A program made the translations under genes and the position numbers. Below are positions 46,336 through 54,631 of a DNA stretch of 64,000 bases, piece by piece. The notes below the pieces were generated by a model that saw only the letters and a list, made by a program, of their open reading frames with translations, was not told where the DNA came from and ran no database searches. Position 1 is the stretch's first letter; each line of letters opens with the position of its first letter. Source of the DNA: DATFDN01 sp963818885 (GTDB lineage: Bacteria; Pseudomonadota; Alphaproteobacteria; Acetobacterales; Acetobacteraceae); the NCBI GenBank assembly GCA_963818885.1, contig CAWFTP010000001.1:434001-498000 (forward strand). Direction: 5' to 3'.

Positions 46336-46643
46336 CGGATCAGGCGCCTCATGTCTGAACCGCCCGATCGACAGTACCGCCGAGCTCCCGGGGCGCGAAC
46401 GGCTCGTTCGATTCCCCATTCAATTCCGCAAACCGCGCGAGCAGCCAGGGCTTGGGCTGCCCGAAGCTCAGCCGCCGGACGGCGACCGGGGATGACTTGA
46501 GCAGCGGCTGATGGCTGACGGGGTCGCGCGCATACCAGGTGTGCCGGTTGGCCGCGCGCCGTCGTGCTCGCCGTGCGGCATGGAAGGGAACTCGGATTCC
46601 ACACCGTCGGAGAGATCGAACATGGCGCCGGGATCTAACAGAA
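46336..46643. other. Intergenic stretch without a clear gene
   Basis: About 308 bases separate the LLM gene from the FAD monooxygenase. A leftward frame ending at 46349 could encode up to about 60 plausible residues (a part reads SHQPLLKSSPVAVRRLSFGQ), but it has no start with a ribosome site and I do not recognise it. I see no repeat or strong hairpin here. Confidence 0.4.
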
Positions 46644-47888
46644 ATGGCTGATTCGACGATCACCACACAGTGCTGCATCGCCGGCGGCGGCCCCGCTGGA
46701 ATGATGCTTGGATTCCTGCTGGCGCGTGCCGGCGTTCACACCGTCGTGCTGGAGAAGCACGCCGATTTCTTCCGGGATTTCCGCGGCGACACGGTTCATC
46801 CTTCGACGCTCGAGCTGATATGCGAACTGGGCCTGATAGATGAGTTCCTGAAGTTGCCGCATCAGAAGGTCGAGACGCTGAGCGGTCAGATCGGCGCCTC
46901 GCACATTCAATTGGCGGACTTTCGCCACGTGCCGGCGCGCTGCAAGTTCATCGCGCTGATGCCGCAATGGGATTTCCTCAGTTTCCTGGCCCTGCGCGCC
47001 AAGCGCTACAAAACGTTCGACTTGCACATGAATGCCGAGGCAACGGACCTGATCGAGGAAGGCGGGCGGATCGTCGGGCTGCGCGCGACGACGCCGGAGG
47101 GCAACCTCACGGTTCACGCCGACCTGGTCGTCGGTTGCGACGGACGCCATTCGACACTGCGCGAGCAAGCCGGGCTCGAAAGCGACGCCTACGGCGCGCC
47201 GATGGATGTGCTGTGGTTTCGAATGTCGCGCAAGAACAGCGACAGCGCTGACACGTTCGGCCATGTCGAGGCGGGCAGGCTCATGGTAATGCTCGACCGC
47301 GGCGATTATTGGCAGTGCGCCTATGTCATACCCAAGGGCGGCATCGAACGCGTCAAATCAGATGGCCTCGAAGCATTCCGCCAGCGGGTCGTCGAGATGT
47401 CGCCATTTCTCGCCGATCGCATCGGCGAGTTGAAGGACTGGGATGACGTCAAGCTTCTCAGCGTCACCGTCGATCGGCTGCGCAAATGGTGGCGGCCCGG
47501 CCTGATCTGCATCGGCGATTCGGCGCATGCGATGTCGCCGATCGGCGGCGTGGGGATCAATCTCGCGGTGCAGGACGCAGTCGCCGCCGCGAACCGGCTC
47601 GCGAGCCCGCTGCGCGACGGCAAGGTGACGGACGACGACCTTCAAGCGATCCAGGAGCGGCGCACCCTGCCCGTGCGCCTCACCCAATGGCTGCAGCTCA
47701 CCATTCAGAGGCGGATCATCAGCCGCGTCTTGGAGGGCCGGCGCCGGCCGCGACCGGCGCCGTTCTTCAGGCTTTTCGGCGTGTTCCCAGTGCTTCGCCG
47801 CATTCCGGCACGGCTGATCGGCGTCGGCATCCGGCCGGAGCACGTGCGCACGCCGGAAGCCACGTCTGTCCAGAGCGAGCTGCGTTAG
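46644..47888 (+). CDS. FAD-dependent monooxygenase of the UbiH/PHBH group
   Basis: This 414-residue flavoprotein hydroxylase has the FAD loop CCIAGGGPAGMMLGFLLARA, the DG motif VVGCDGRHSTLRE and the second FAD motif CIGDSAHAMSPIGGVGINLA. The pattern is that of NAD(P)H-dependent aromatic hydroxylases. The ATG at 46644 is where the family begins; the ribosome site is weak. The gene lies downstream of the LLM pair and may act in the same pathway. It is convergent with a lectin-like gene, with 12 bases between. Confidence 0.9.
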   Translation: MADSTITTQCCIAGGGPAGMMLGFLLARAGVHTVVLEKHADFFRDFRGDTVHPSTLELICELGLIDEFLKLPHQKVETLSGQIGASHIQLADFRHVPARCKFIALMPQWDFLSFLALRAKRYKTFDLHMNAEATDLIEEGGRIVGLRATTPEGNLTVHADLVVGCDGRHSTLREQAGLESDAYGAPMDVLWFRMSRKNSDSADTFGHVEAGRLMVMLDRGDYWQCAYVIPKGGIERVKSDGLEAFRQRVVEMSPFLADRIGELKDWDDVKLLSVTVDRLRKWWRPGLICIGDSAHAMSPIGGVGINLAVQDAVAAANRLASPLRDGKVTDDDLQAIQERRTLPVRLTQWLQLTIQRRIISRVLEGRRRPRPAPFFRLFGVFPVLRRIPARLIGVGIRPEHVRTPEATSVQSELR

Positions 47889-47900
47889 ATGGAAACTCGG

Positions 47901-48557
47901 TCAGCGCGCTGCGAAACAGTAGAAAAAGCCAGCGCCGCCGACCTTCGCCAGGTCCGGCACGCTACAGCCTGGGGTGCTGTGGGAGAAGTTCCAAAAGTTC
48001 GGCCCCCGCGTATTGCCGATCAAGTCGGTGTGGCCAACGATAGCACTGCCCTCGGCGTTGCTCGTCCAATTATGGCAGGTCTTATCCGCGCCGGCGGGGA
48101 AGGCAGTTCCGTCATGCTGACTGCCGGTCAGCATGTCGTGCTGGTTTGGGGTATCACCGCGGCCGTTGACGAAGGTCCCCTTCTCGGTGAGGGCCGTTGT
48201 TTTGTTGATCTTATAGTTGTTGTCGCTATGCAGCTCGTCGAGATTGGCTGCTATCTCTACTCCGTTCGCGTTAAACCATGGGCCCTCGCCGATCCTGTCC
48301 CTGGCGTTGACTGCCGGAACACCGTTTGCCGGCTGAGTGCTGAGATAAGCATGCCACGTCTTTGAACCAGCACCCACCGCTTGGGCCAATTCCTGACAAT
48401 GGCGGTCCGCGCCCTCAAGTCCACCCAAGTCGCCGCCTTTGCCGAGGCTGGTGCTGGTAACGAAGAAGCTCATCTTGGGTGAGGGCGCTTGCTGCGCGTC
48501 CGCCCACCCTAGAGAAGCTACGAGAAGAACAGCAACCAAAGGGGCAACCCGCCTCAT
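47901..48557 (-). CDS. Secreted lectin-like protein
   Basis: This 218-residue protein has a signal peptide ending near LGWADAQQ. The mature part includes FFVTSTSLGKGGDLGGLEGA, DRHCQELAQAVGAGSKTWHA, YLST and ARDRIGEGPWFNANG, and ends GGAGFFYCFA. Four cysteines lie in the mature part. This pattern is seen in bacterial proteins often labelled 'lectin', with a C-type-lectin-like or endostatin-like fold; a sugar ligand is not proven. The base composition is less GC-rich than its neighbours, and the gene lies next to a decayed transporter gene and a toxin-antitoxin module, so it may be horizontally acquired. Confidence 0.75.
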   Translation of the reverse strand: MRRVAPLVAVLLVASLGWADAQQAPSPKMSFFVTSTSLGKGGDLGGLEGADRHCQELAQAVGAGSKTWHAYLSTQPANGVPAVNARDRIGEGPWFNANGVEIAANLDELHSDNNYKINKTTALTEKGTFVNGRGDTPNQHDMLTGSQHDGTAFPAGADKTCHNWTSNAEGSAIVGHTDLIGNTRGPNFWNFSHSTPGCSVPDLAKVGGAGFFYCFAAR

Positions 48558-48704
48558 CCGACACCGCCCCACGGTAGCGCCGATTGTCTCGTCACGACGG
48601 TGCTCGCCTTTTGGTCCGTTTGGCACTTCCGCCTCCGCGACTGCTGGGCGGCGAGCATATCCGCATTCAGAACCTGACCAAAAGAGCCAGCAACGGGTGG
48701 CCAA

Positions 48705-48833
48705 TCAGGTAGCGGGACGTTCGGTGACAGCAAGCCCAATCCCGAACGCTATCATCGCGCCGCCGTAGACTTCCCTGAGGCGGCGGATCAGCCGGTCGGG
48801 CTGTGTGACGGCACGCCGCCTGGGGCTTGTGCG
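48705..48833 (-). pseudogene. C-terminal remnant of a LysE/RhtB-type exporter gene
   Basis: Read leftward, these bases encode about 40 residues ending in TQPDRLIRRLREVYGGAMIA then FGIGLAVTERPAT and TGA. This resembles the last helix of LysE/RhtB amino-acid exporters. The reading has no start and stops being recognisable at the brnTA operator. The rest of the exporter gene is not in the window, so brnTA, or the island that carried it, probably replaced it. The remainder of 48558-48860 holds only this remnant and the operator. Confidence 0.5.
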
Positions 48834-48851
48834 TAACTACAAAAGTAGTTA
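48834..48851. promoter_or_regulatory. Perfect inverted repeat, probable brnTA operator
   Basis: TAACTAC and GTAGTTA flank AAAA, and the element ends 9 bases before the brnT start. It is strikingly A/T-rich in a GC-rich region. BrnA antitoxins bind palindromes upstream of brnT and repress the operon. The site is close enough to the start to cover the -10 region. Binding is inferred. Confidence 0.7.
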
Positions 48852-48860
48852 TACCACGTC

Positions 48861-49131
48861 GTGCGCTTCGAATGGGAAAGCCGAGCAGAACGTCACTAAG
48901 CACGGCGTCCCGTTCGAGTACGCCGCCCGCGTTTTCCTTGATCCGCACCGAATGGATAGCGAGGACGCGCGGCGCGATTACGGTGAAGAGCGCCCCCTGA
49001 CGCTCGGGTGCATTGAGTGCCAGGTCTATGTCGTCGCCTTCACGATGCGCGGTCGGGTCACGCGGTCGATTTCCGCGCGGCAAGCAAACCGCCAGGAGCG
49101 GAGGAGGTATCATGAAGCGTTACCGCCTTGA
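48861..49131 (+). CDS. brnT: BrnT-family ribonuclease toxin, frame broken by one base
   Basis: Restored, this is about 90 residues: VRFEWE..KAEQNVTKHGVP, FEYAARVFLDPHRM, RRDYGEERPLTLGCIECQVY and VVAFTMRGRVTRSISARQAN. BrnT is a RelE-fold ribonuclease that cuts cellular RNA under stress. A base is missing in the A run at 48877-48879; restoring it joins the start to the rest. The start is GTG at 48861. Its last 20 bases overlap brnA. The break probably is a sequence error, since the rest matches the family well and the operator and antitoxin are intact; a true loss of the toxin is the alternative. Confidence 0.85.
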
Positions 49132-49450
49132 TCCGGAAAGACCCCGGCAGCTTACCCCTCAGGAGGAGCGGCGACTTAAGGCGGCCCGTATCGACTATTC
49201 GGACATCCCGCCGCTGGGCGAGGAATTTTTCTCCAGAGCCAAGCGCGCATGGCCGCCCGTGAAGCAGCAGGTCACCATTCGCCTCGATGCCGACGTTCTG
49301 GAATGGTTGAAGGAACGCGGCAGAGGCTACCAGACGCGGATCAACGGCATTTTGCGAGCGGCCATGGAACACCAGCCCCGGCGGCGCTCGGGGCAAGCAA
49401 GCGCAACTAAGGGGCCGCCTGCGCGGGCGGGGAGTCAGCCCAAGCACTAA
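49112..49450 (+). CDS. brnA: BrnA-family antitoxin
   Basis: This 112-residue protein neutralises BrnT. The N-terminal half is the toxin-binding region (LTPQEERRLKAARIDYSDIP, PLGEEFFSRAKRAWPP). The C-terminal half has the ribbon-helix-helix pattern VTIRLDADVLEWLKERGRGY and RINGILRAAME, which dimerises and binds DNA. GGAGGAGG lies 5 bases before the ATG inside the end of brnT, so translation is coupled. The 3' end overlaps the convergent HpaB-family gene by 4 bases. A basic tail of about 30 residues follows the DNA-binding part. Confidence 0.9.
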   Translation: MKRYRLDPERPRQLTPQEERRLKAARIDYSDIPPLGEEFFSRAKRAWPPVKQQVTIRLDADVLEWLKERGRGYQTRINGILRAAMEHQPRRRSGQASATKGPPARAGSQPKH

Positions 49451-50957
49451 ACGGCACCGGTACCTCGCACCCCGTGGCGCAGCATCGTCCCGGCTGCCTC
49501 GACATCCGCCTCCCCTCGTCCAGAACCCCGAGCCCCAGCAGCTCCTCCACCAGCGCCGCCTTCTCCCCCACCGGGTAGTTGCGCCAGATTTCGCGCTTCA
49601 TCGCCTCGGGCGAGCCGCCGCCGTGCAGCGAGATGACGGAATACCAGCCGCCCTGGTGCGACACCGTCAGGTCCTCGATCAGGCGCGCCACCTCCATGCG
49701 GCTCTCCATCGGAATATCCGCCCGCCCGCCGAGCACCGCGGCCAGTGACGCGCGCGTCTCCGGATTGTGGTCCTCCTCCGGTCCCGGCAGCGCGACGATC
49801 AGCCCGCCCGAGACGTAGTGGGCGAGCCGGTGCATGTCGTAGATCTTCGTCGCCAGCAGCAGCTTGCCGATATTGGCGAACACGGTGTCCGGCATCACCG
49901 ATCCGGCGGGATCGCGCGCGCAATACACGGACGCGGCGACGCCGCACGCGTAGAACCCCTCGGTGATCGTGATCAGCTCGACCATCGCGTCGCGGATATG
50001 CCCGTGCCGGTCCGGGTCGAGCCCATTCGCCTCGGTCATCAGCGCGCCGGCGCCGATCAGCAGATCGCCGAAGCCGGCGCGCGCGCCGATGCAGGAATGG
50101 CGGTGATGCGTCGCGTAGGAGGTGGTGAGGAAGCCGCCCGCCTCCGTCTCGCCGGCGAGGAACACGCGCTCATGCGGGACGAACACGTCATCGAACACGA
50201 CGACCCCGGTCGACTGGCCGTACTTGCCGGAGAACTTCGCCGCCGCCTCGCCGGGACGGCCGGCGGGGCGCGCGACGATGGTGACGCCCGCCGCATCGAC
50301 AGGCACGGCGCAGCAGACGGCGCAGGCGGCGTCCTCCGGCGTGTGCGTGCGGCACGGCATCACCAGGAACTCGTGCACATAGGGCGCACCGGTGACGATC
50401 GCCTTGGTGCCGCGGATGACGATGCCGTCCGGACGGCGCTCAGCGATGTGGACATAGGCGTCCGGGTTCGCCTGCTGGCCCGGACGCTTCGACCGATCGC
50501 CCTTGGCATCTGTCATCGCCACGCCAAGCGCCAGGTCGCGCTCCTGCACGTCGCGCAGATAGTGCAGCAGGCGCTGGTGGTAGTCGGTGTCGTGCTCGGC
50601 ATCAGTACGTGCGCTCGCCTGGAAGATCGCGTTCAGCGCGTCATGCGTCAGGTAGCGCTGCGCGCAGCCGGACGTCCGGCACACCAGCCGCACCGCCTCG
50701 AGCTTGAACAGCAGATCCTGCGAGGTCTCGTCGATATGCGCCATGCGGTTGACGGTCGCACCCGTCATGGACTGGCGCGCGGTCATCAGCGCCGCGTGCT
50801 CGGGCTTGTGCGCGAAGTCGTAGGTGACGCCGATTGCCGCGATGCCGGGCGCGAGCAGGGGCTCATCGGCGACGCTCTCCACACGCTGCCCGTTGACGAA
50901 CACGCGCGGGCGATAGTTGCGCAACAACTCGCGGTATTCGGCGGCGGTCAGCAGCAT
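49447..50957 (-). CDS. HpaB-family (4-hydroxyphenylacetate 3-hydroxylase-type) protein, frame broken near the end
   Basis: Restored, this is about 503 residues. The N-terminus is LLTAAEYRELLRNYRPRVFV, then NGQRVESVADEP. The FAD-type segment GTKAIVTGAPYVHEFLVMPC and SYATHHRHSCIGARAGFGDL follow. This superfamily includes flavin-diffusible aromatic hydroxylases and the 4-hydroxybutyryl-CoA dehydratase; three of four iron-sulfur ligand positions of the dehydratase are not kept, so hydroxylase is more likely. One G is missing in a run near 49512-49515; restoring it gives LDEGEADVEAAGTMLRHGVR and a stop at 49447. The ATG 50957 has GGAG upstream. It is divergent from a P450 gene, sharing about 99 bases of control region. 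Confidence 0.87.
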
Positions 50958-51056
50958 GAACGTCACTCCACGGTCACATGAAAAATCATCGTTTGCCGGG
51001 GCAAGGGCCGGACTCTACAGTCCCCGCCACCATCCGCCTACGCGGAGCCCGACGCC

Positions 51057-52313
51057 ATGGACGCACCAGTCGCCTTCGACCCGATCGCGGATGCCGCAGC
51101 GACGCCGCTCGACGCGATCGATGTCAGCGATCCGCGCCTCTATCAGGACGACATCTGGCGGCCCTATTTCGCCCGCCTGCGCCGGGAGGCGCCGGTGCAC
51201 TACCGCAAGGACGGGCTATACGGCTCGTTCTGGTCGGTGACGCGGCACGCCGACATCATGGACGTGGAGACGCGCCATCAGGAGTTCTCCTCCGAGATGA
51301 CTCTGGGCGGCATCGCCCTCACCGACCCGCCAGTCGAGCACCGCCGCCACGCCTTCATCGCCATGGACCCGCCGAAGCACACCGATCAGCGCCGCGTCGT
51401 CGCGCCGACCTTCACGCCGACCAACATGGCGAAGATGGCTGTCGGCATCCGCGAGCGCGCCGGCGTGATCCTCGACGCGCTGCCGCGCAACGAGGCGTTC
51501 GACTGGGTCGATCGCGTCGCCATCGAGGTCACCACGCAGATGCTCGCGACACTGTTCGACTTTCCGTTCGAGCAGCGGCGCAAGCTGACCTTCTGGTCCG
51601 ACGTCGCGATGATGAACATCCGCGCGGGCGGCATCGTCAATTCGCACGCCAAGCGCGAGGAGCTATTGGGCGAGTGCCTGACGACGATGACCGAGCTCTG
51701 GCGCGAGCGCGCGGCGTGCGGGCCGCGCCCGGACCTGATCTCCATGATGGCGCACGGCGAGGGGACGCATGACCTGCTGGATCGCCCGGCGGAGTTCCTC
51801 GGCAACATCCTGCTGCTGATCGTGGGCGGCAACGACACCACCAGGAACTCGATCTCCGGCGGTCTGTGGGCGCTCAGCCAGAACCAGGACGAGTGGCGCA
51901 AGCTGCGCGAGAATCCCTCGCTCGTCGGCGGGATGGCGCAGGAGGCGATCCGCTGGCAGACGCCGGTGATCCACATGCGCCGCACGGCGACGAGCGACAC
52001 CGAGATCGCGGGCAGGCGCATCCGCAAGGGCGACAAGGTCGCGATGTGGTACATCTCGGCCAACCGTGACGAGACGGTGTTCGAGCGGCCGGACGACTTC
52101 ATCATCGACCGCCCCAAGCCGCGCCAGCATCTGTCGTTCGGCTACGGCATCCACCGCTGCGTCGGCGCGCGGCTGGCCGAGGTGCAGCTGACGATCCTGT
52201 GGGAGGAGATCCTCAAGCGCGGCCTGCGGATCGAGGTGCTGGACGCACCTAGGCGCCTCTACTCGAACTTCATCCACGGCATCGCGTCGCTGCCGGTGCG
52301 GATCGCGGGGTAG
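51057..52313 (+). CDS. Cytochrome P450
   Basis: This 418-residue haem monooxygenase has the I-helix oxygen-binding motif GGNDTTRNSISGG, the ExxR motif in EAIRW, the PERF-equivalent FERPDDFIIDR, and the haem loop HLSFGYGIHRCVGARLAEVQ with the Cys ligand. The pattern of MDPPKHTDQRRVVAPTFTP and the overall length fit bacterial class I P450s of the CYP153/CYP125-like type, which hydroxylate alkanes, steroids or terpenes. It needs a ferredoxin and reductase that are not encoded here. The ATG at 51057 is the first good start. Confidence 0.93.
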   Translation: MDAPVAFDPIADAAATPLDAIDVSDPRLYQDDIWRPYFARLRREAPVHYRKDGLYGSFWSVTRHADIMDVETRHQEFSSEMTLGGIALTDPPVEHRRHAFIAMDPPKHTDQRRVVAPTFTPTNMAKMAVGIRERAGVILDALPRNEAFDWVDRVAIEVTTQMLATLFDFPFEQRRKLTFWSDVAMMNIRAGGIVNSHAKREELLGECLTTMTELWRERAACGPRPDLISMMAHGEGTHDLLDRPAEFLGNILLLIVGGNDTTRNSISGGLWALSQNQDEWRKLRENPSLVGGMAQEAIRWQTPVIHMRRTATSDTEIAGRRIRKGDKVAMWYISANRDETVFERPDDFIIDRPKPRQHLSFGYGIHRCVGARLAEVQLTILWEEILKRGLRIEVLDAPRRLYSNFIHGIASLPVRIAG

Positions 52314-52320
52314 GCGAGAA

Positions 52321-52355
52321 CCACTCCCTCTCCGCCTCTGGCGGAGAGGGAGTGG
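52321..52355. repeat. Perfect palindromic repeat with 16-base arms
   Basis: CCACTCCCTCTCCGCC and GGCGGAGAGGGAGTGG pair exactly around TCT. It is the best-kept copy of the CTCTCCGCC family in the window. It lies between the convergent P450 and ferritin-like genes and could serve as a transcript end for both, although there is no U-run. Confidence 0.8.
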
Positions 52356-52361
52356 CGCTCC

Positions 52362-52925
52362 CTACCCCTGCAGCATCGGCCGACCCTCATGCGCGACCAG
52401 CAGGTCGTGCATGTCGTTGGCGTGCTCCTCCTCGGTGACGAGGATGCCCTCCAGCATCACCCGTGTCGCCGCGTCGTCGTCGCCGAAATAGCGGATCAGC
52501 TCACGGTAGTGCTCGACCGCGATGCGCTCAGCGACCAGGTTCTCGCGGATCATGTCGACCAAATTCTCGCCCTCGGCGTATTGCGAGGCGGAGCGCGTCG
52601 CCAATCCCTCCGGATTGAAGTTGGGCTTGCCGCCGAGCTGGTTGATGCGCTCGGCGACCGCGTTCATGTGCTGCTGCTCCTCCTTGGCGTGCTGGGCGAA
52701 CTCCGCCTTTACCCCTTCGGACGAGATCCCGGTCGCGGCGATCGCGTGCATCGTGTAGCGCAGCACGCAGACGATCTCGGTCGCGAGCACGCTCTGCAAA
52801 ATCTCGATCGTCGTCTGCACATTGCCCTTATAGGCGGCCGTTACCGCGCCGTCCGACAGATGCTGACGGGCGCGCTCGCGCAGGGTCTTGACGTCGGTGA
52901 GGAAGGGCTTGGCCGGCTGGCTCAT
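52362..52925 (-). CDS. Ferritin-like (bacterioferritin/Dps-type) protein
   Basis: This 187-residue four-helix-bundle protein has the di-iron residues ATEIVCVLRYTMH, HAKEEQQHMNAVAERI, AERIAVEHYREL and TEEEHANDMHDLL, with Glu and His at the expected places. It resembles ferritin-like proteins of the bacterioferritin/DPS group that store iron or detoxify peroxide. No bacterioferritin-ferredoxin gene is near. It stands alone between two convergent or leftward catabolic genes. Confidence 0.9.
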   Translation of the reverse strand: MSQPAKPFLTDVKTLRERARQHLSDGAVTAAYKGNVQTTIEILQSVLATEIVCVLRYTMHAIAATGISSEGVKAEFAQHAKEEQQHMNAVAERINQLGGKPNFNPEGLATRSASQYAEGENLVDMIRENLVAERIAVEHYRELIRYFGDDDAATRVMLEGILVTEEEHANDMHDLLVAHEGRPMLQG

Positions 52926-52963
52926 GGCGGTCTCCGGTTGGTGGAATTGGTCAGGATAGCATC

Positions 52964-53914
52964 TCAGGCGCGGGCGAGCAGCGCACGCAGCCGGCGCAGC
53001 TCGGCGATCGAGGCGTCCGGATCGCCCCGCTCGACATCGACGTCGAGCCCCGTGACGCCCGCCGCGCGCAGCGCGCGCAGGTCGCCGAGTATGTCCGCAT
53101 CACTGCCGGAGAACAGCCGCCGCTCGCCGTCGCTCGCGCGCGCCGGGACCAATTCGCCGAGGCGCTTGACGCGGTAGACGACACCCATCGCCGCCGGGTC
53201 GCGTCCGGCGTCTTCGATGAGCTTGCGCAGCCGGGCGATGCCGGCGGTGAGGCGGGGCAGCGAATCATACGGGTGCGCCTGGTTGGTGCCGATCGGATAC
53301 CAGGCATTGCCCAGCCTTGCAGCGCGGCGCAAGGCGGGTGGGCTCTCGCCGCCGACCCAGATCGGCGGGTAGGGCGATTGCCGGGGCTTCGGCTCCATGA
53401 CGATGTCGGCGAACGAGGCGTAGGTGCCCTCGAAGCGCGGCCGCCGCTCGGTCCATAGCGCGCGGAAGGCACGCAAAAACTCGTCGGTGACGGCGCCGCG
53501 CTTGTAGAAGGGCGGCGTGCCGAGCGCGTCGAACTCCGGTTCGAGCCACCCGGCGCCGACGCCGACGGTGAGCCGCCCGCCCGAGAGCACGTCGATCGTG
53601 GCGAGCATCTTGGCCGCCAGCACCGCTGGGCGGTACGGCACCACCAGGATGGCGGTCACCAGGCGGATGCGCTCGGTCTTCGCCGCGATCCAGGCGAGCG
53701 CGCTCAGCTGCTCGTGGCGCACGGAGGGCGTGCCGGAGAGGAACTCCCCGCTCTCCGAATACGGGTAGCCGGGCGAGGCGGTGTCGGGCAGCACGATATG
53801 ATCGGTGAGCGTCAGGTAGTCATAGCCCAGCGCCTCCCCCTCGCGCGCGATCCGCGCCATCGTCGCCGGATCGGTGAAGATGCCGTCGTTGGGCAGGTTG
53901 AAGCCGAACTGCAT
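52964..53914 (-). CDS. LLM-family oxidoreductase, F420-dependent type
   Basis: This 316-residue TIM-barrel protein starts QFGFNLPNDGIFTDPATMAR and has YDYLTLTDHIVLPDTASPGY, LSGGRLTVGVGAGWLEPEFD, and PYPPIWVGGESPPALRRAA. These match the group commonly annotated as F420-dependent LLM oxidoreductases (the TIGR03619-like set). Proteobacteria that make F420 are known, but no F420 synthesis gene is in this window, so an FMN cofactor is possible. It is the fourth LLM-family gene here. Confidence 0.88.
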   Translation of the reverse strand: MQFGFNLPNDGIFTDPATMARIAREGEALGYDYLTLTDHIVLPDTASPGYPYSESGEFLSGTPSVRHEQLSALAWIAAKTERIRLVTAILVVPYRPAVLAAKMLATIDVLSGGRLTVGVGAGWLEPEFDALGTPPFYKRGAVTDEFLRAFRALWTERRPRFEGTYASFADIVMEPKPRQSPYPPIWVGGESPPALRRAARLGNAWYPIGTNQAHPYDSLPRLTAGIARLRKLIEDAGRDPAAMGVVYRVKRLGELVPARASDGERRLFSGSDADILGDLRALRAAGVTGLDVDVERGDPDASIAELRRLRALLARA

Positions 53915-53994
53915 GATGGTCCTCCGTCGATGCGCCGATGATGCCGGCCTGCGGGGCGAAACGGTAGGGGCCTGGTCGTCAACTTCTCAGCCAT

Positions 53995-54078
53995 GTCATT
54001 GCGAACACCGCGAAGCGGTGGGGAGCAATCCCCTGCACGCGGGCGAGGGATTGCTTCGTCCCCTCGCATTCGCGAGGG
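53995..54078. repeat. Dispersed repeat, GTCATTGCGAA... family, copy 2
   Basis: It starts GTCATTGCGAACACCGCGAA and contains GGGAGCAATCCCC and GGGATTGCTTCGTC, as in the copy at 12204. The final CGCAATGAC end is not well kept. It is the first of three repeats in the gap before the GST gene. Confidence 0.7.
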
Positions 54079-54169
54079 TCCTCGATCCCGTAGCGTGGCG
54101 GGGTGACGCCGGCGCGCGCGGCACGAGAGGCGTAGATCGGGTTGAGCCTGACCGGAAGCGACTGCTACT

Positions 54170-54260
54170 ATCGTCATGGCCGGACTTGTTCCGGCCATCC
54201 ACGACTTTTTGGGTCACCAGCAACGACGTGGATGCCCGTGACAAGCACGGGCATGACGAT
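54170..54260. repeat. Dispersed palindromic repeat of the CATGGCCGGACTTGTTCCGGCCATCC type
   Basis: The left stem GGCCGGACTTGTTCCGGCC and the right stem GCCCGTGACAAGCACGGGC are both palindromic hairpins, and the whole element is flanked by ATCGTCATG and CATGACGAT. Elements like this are common between genes of alphaproteobacteria. Confidence 0.75.
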
Positions 54261-54296
54261 ACAATACCGGCGGACGAATCTCCTGACCTATTCGGT

Positions 54297-54372
54297 GTCA
54301 TTGCGAGGAACGAAGCGACGAAGCAATCTCCGACCCGCGCGCAGGGGATTGCTTCGCTTCGCTCGCAATGAC
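54297..54372. repeat. Dispersed repeat, GTCATTGCGAG...CAATGAC family, copy 3
   Basis: GTCATTGCGAGGAACGAAGC at the left and CTTCGCTCGCAATGAC at the right are inverted, with AGCAATC and GGATTGCT inside. Copies 2 and 3 of this family flank the other repeat type within 380 bases, giving a compact repeat cluster. Confidence 0.8.
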
Positions 54373-54493
54373 ACCATCGGGGGCGAGTCAACACACCTGC
54401 CCGTTGGTATAAGGGCGCCAAATACAGCCAGTGTGAAACTTTTCTCGCGGACGCGTCGCGCAGACCCTCGACGTCACGCGGCGCGAAGCCGAG

Positions 54494-54631
54494 CTAGACG
54501 CCGGTGTTCAGCCTGATGACCACGCGATCGCGGCCGGCATCGTAATGCGCGCTCTCGGCACGCGGTCCGCGCAGGCGCGCGTCCCCTCGCGCTTTCGCCG
54601 CCGCAAAATGCTCCGTCGTCAGTTCAGCCAT
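54494..54631 (-). pseudogene. DUF2442-like gene with an early stop
   Basis: The frame starts at 54631 with MAELTTEHFAAAKARGDARL and continues to YDAGRDRVVIRLNTGV, then meets TAG at 54494-54496. Beyond the stop the same frame continues as LGFAPRDVEGLRDASARK, which fits the usual DUF2442 ending. The stop replaces the Glu codon GAG expected at this place, so one base change probably killed or shortened the gene. DUF2442 proteins often pair with DUF4160 proteins and have toxin-antitoxin-like arrangements, without a firm function. Confidence 0.6.

Noticed and set aside
46349..46678. Leftward frame of about 109 codons between the LLM and FAD monooxygenase genes
   Set aside because: Part of the peptide looks protein-like, but no start signal or family is seen, and the upstream half overlaps the FAD monooxygenase start.
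48554..48739. Small leftward frame upstream of the lectin-like gene
   Set aside because: It overlaps both the lectin start region and the exporter remnant and has no protein-like features.
49447..50957. 4-hydroxybutyryl-CoA dehydratase
   Set aside because: The superfamily fits, but most of the iron-sulfur cysteine and histidine positions of that enzyme are not kept here.
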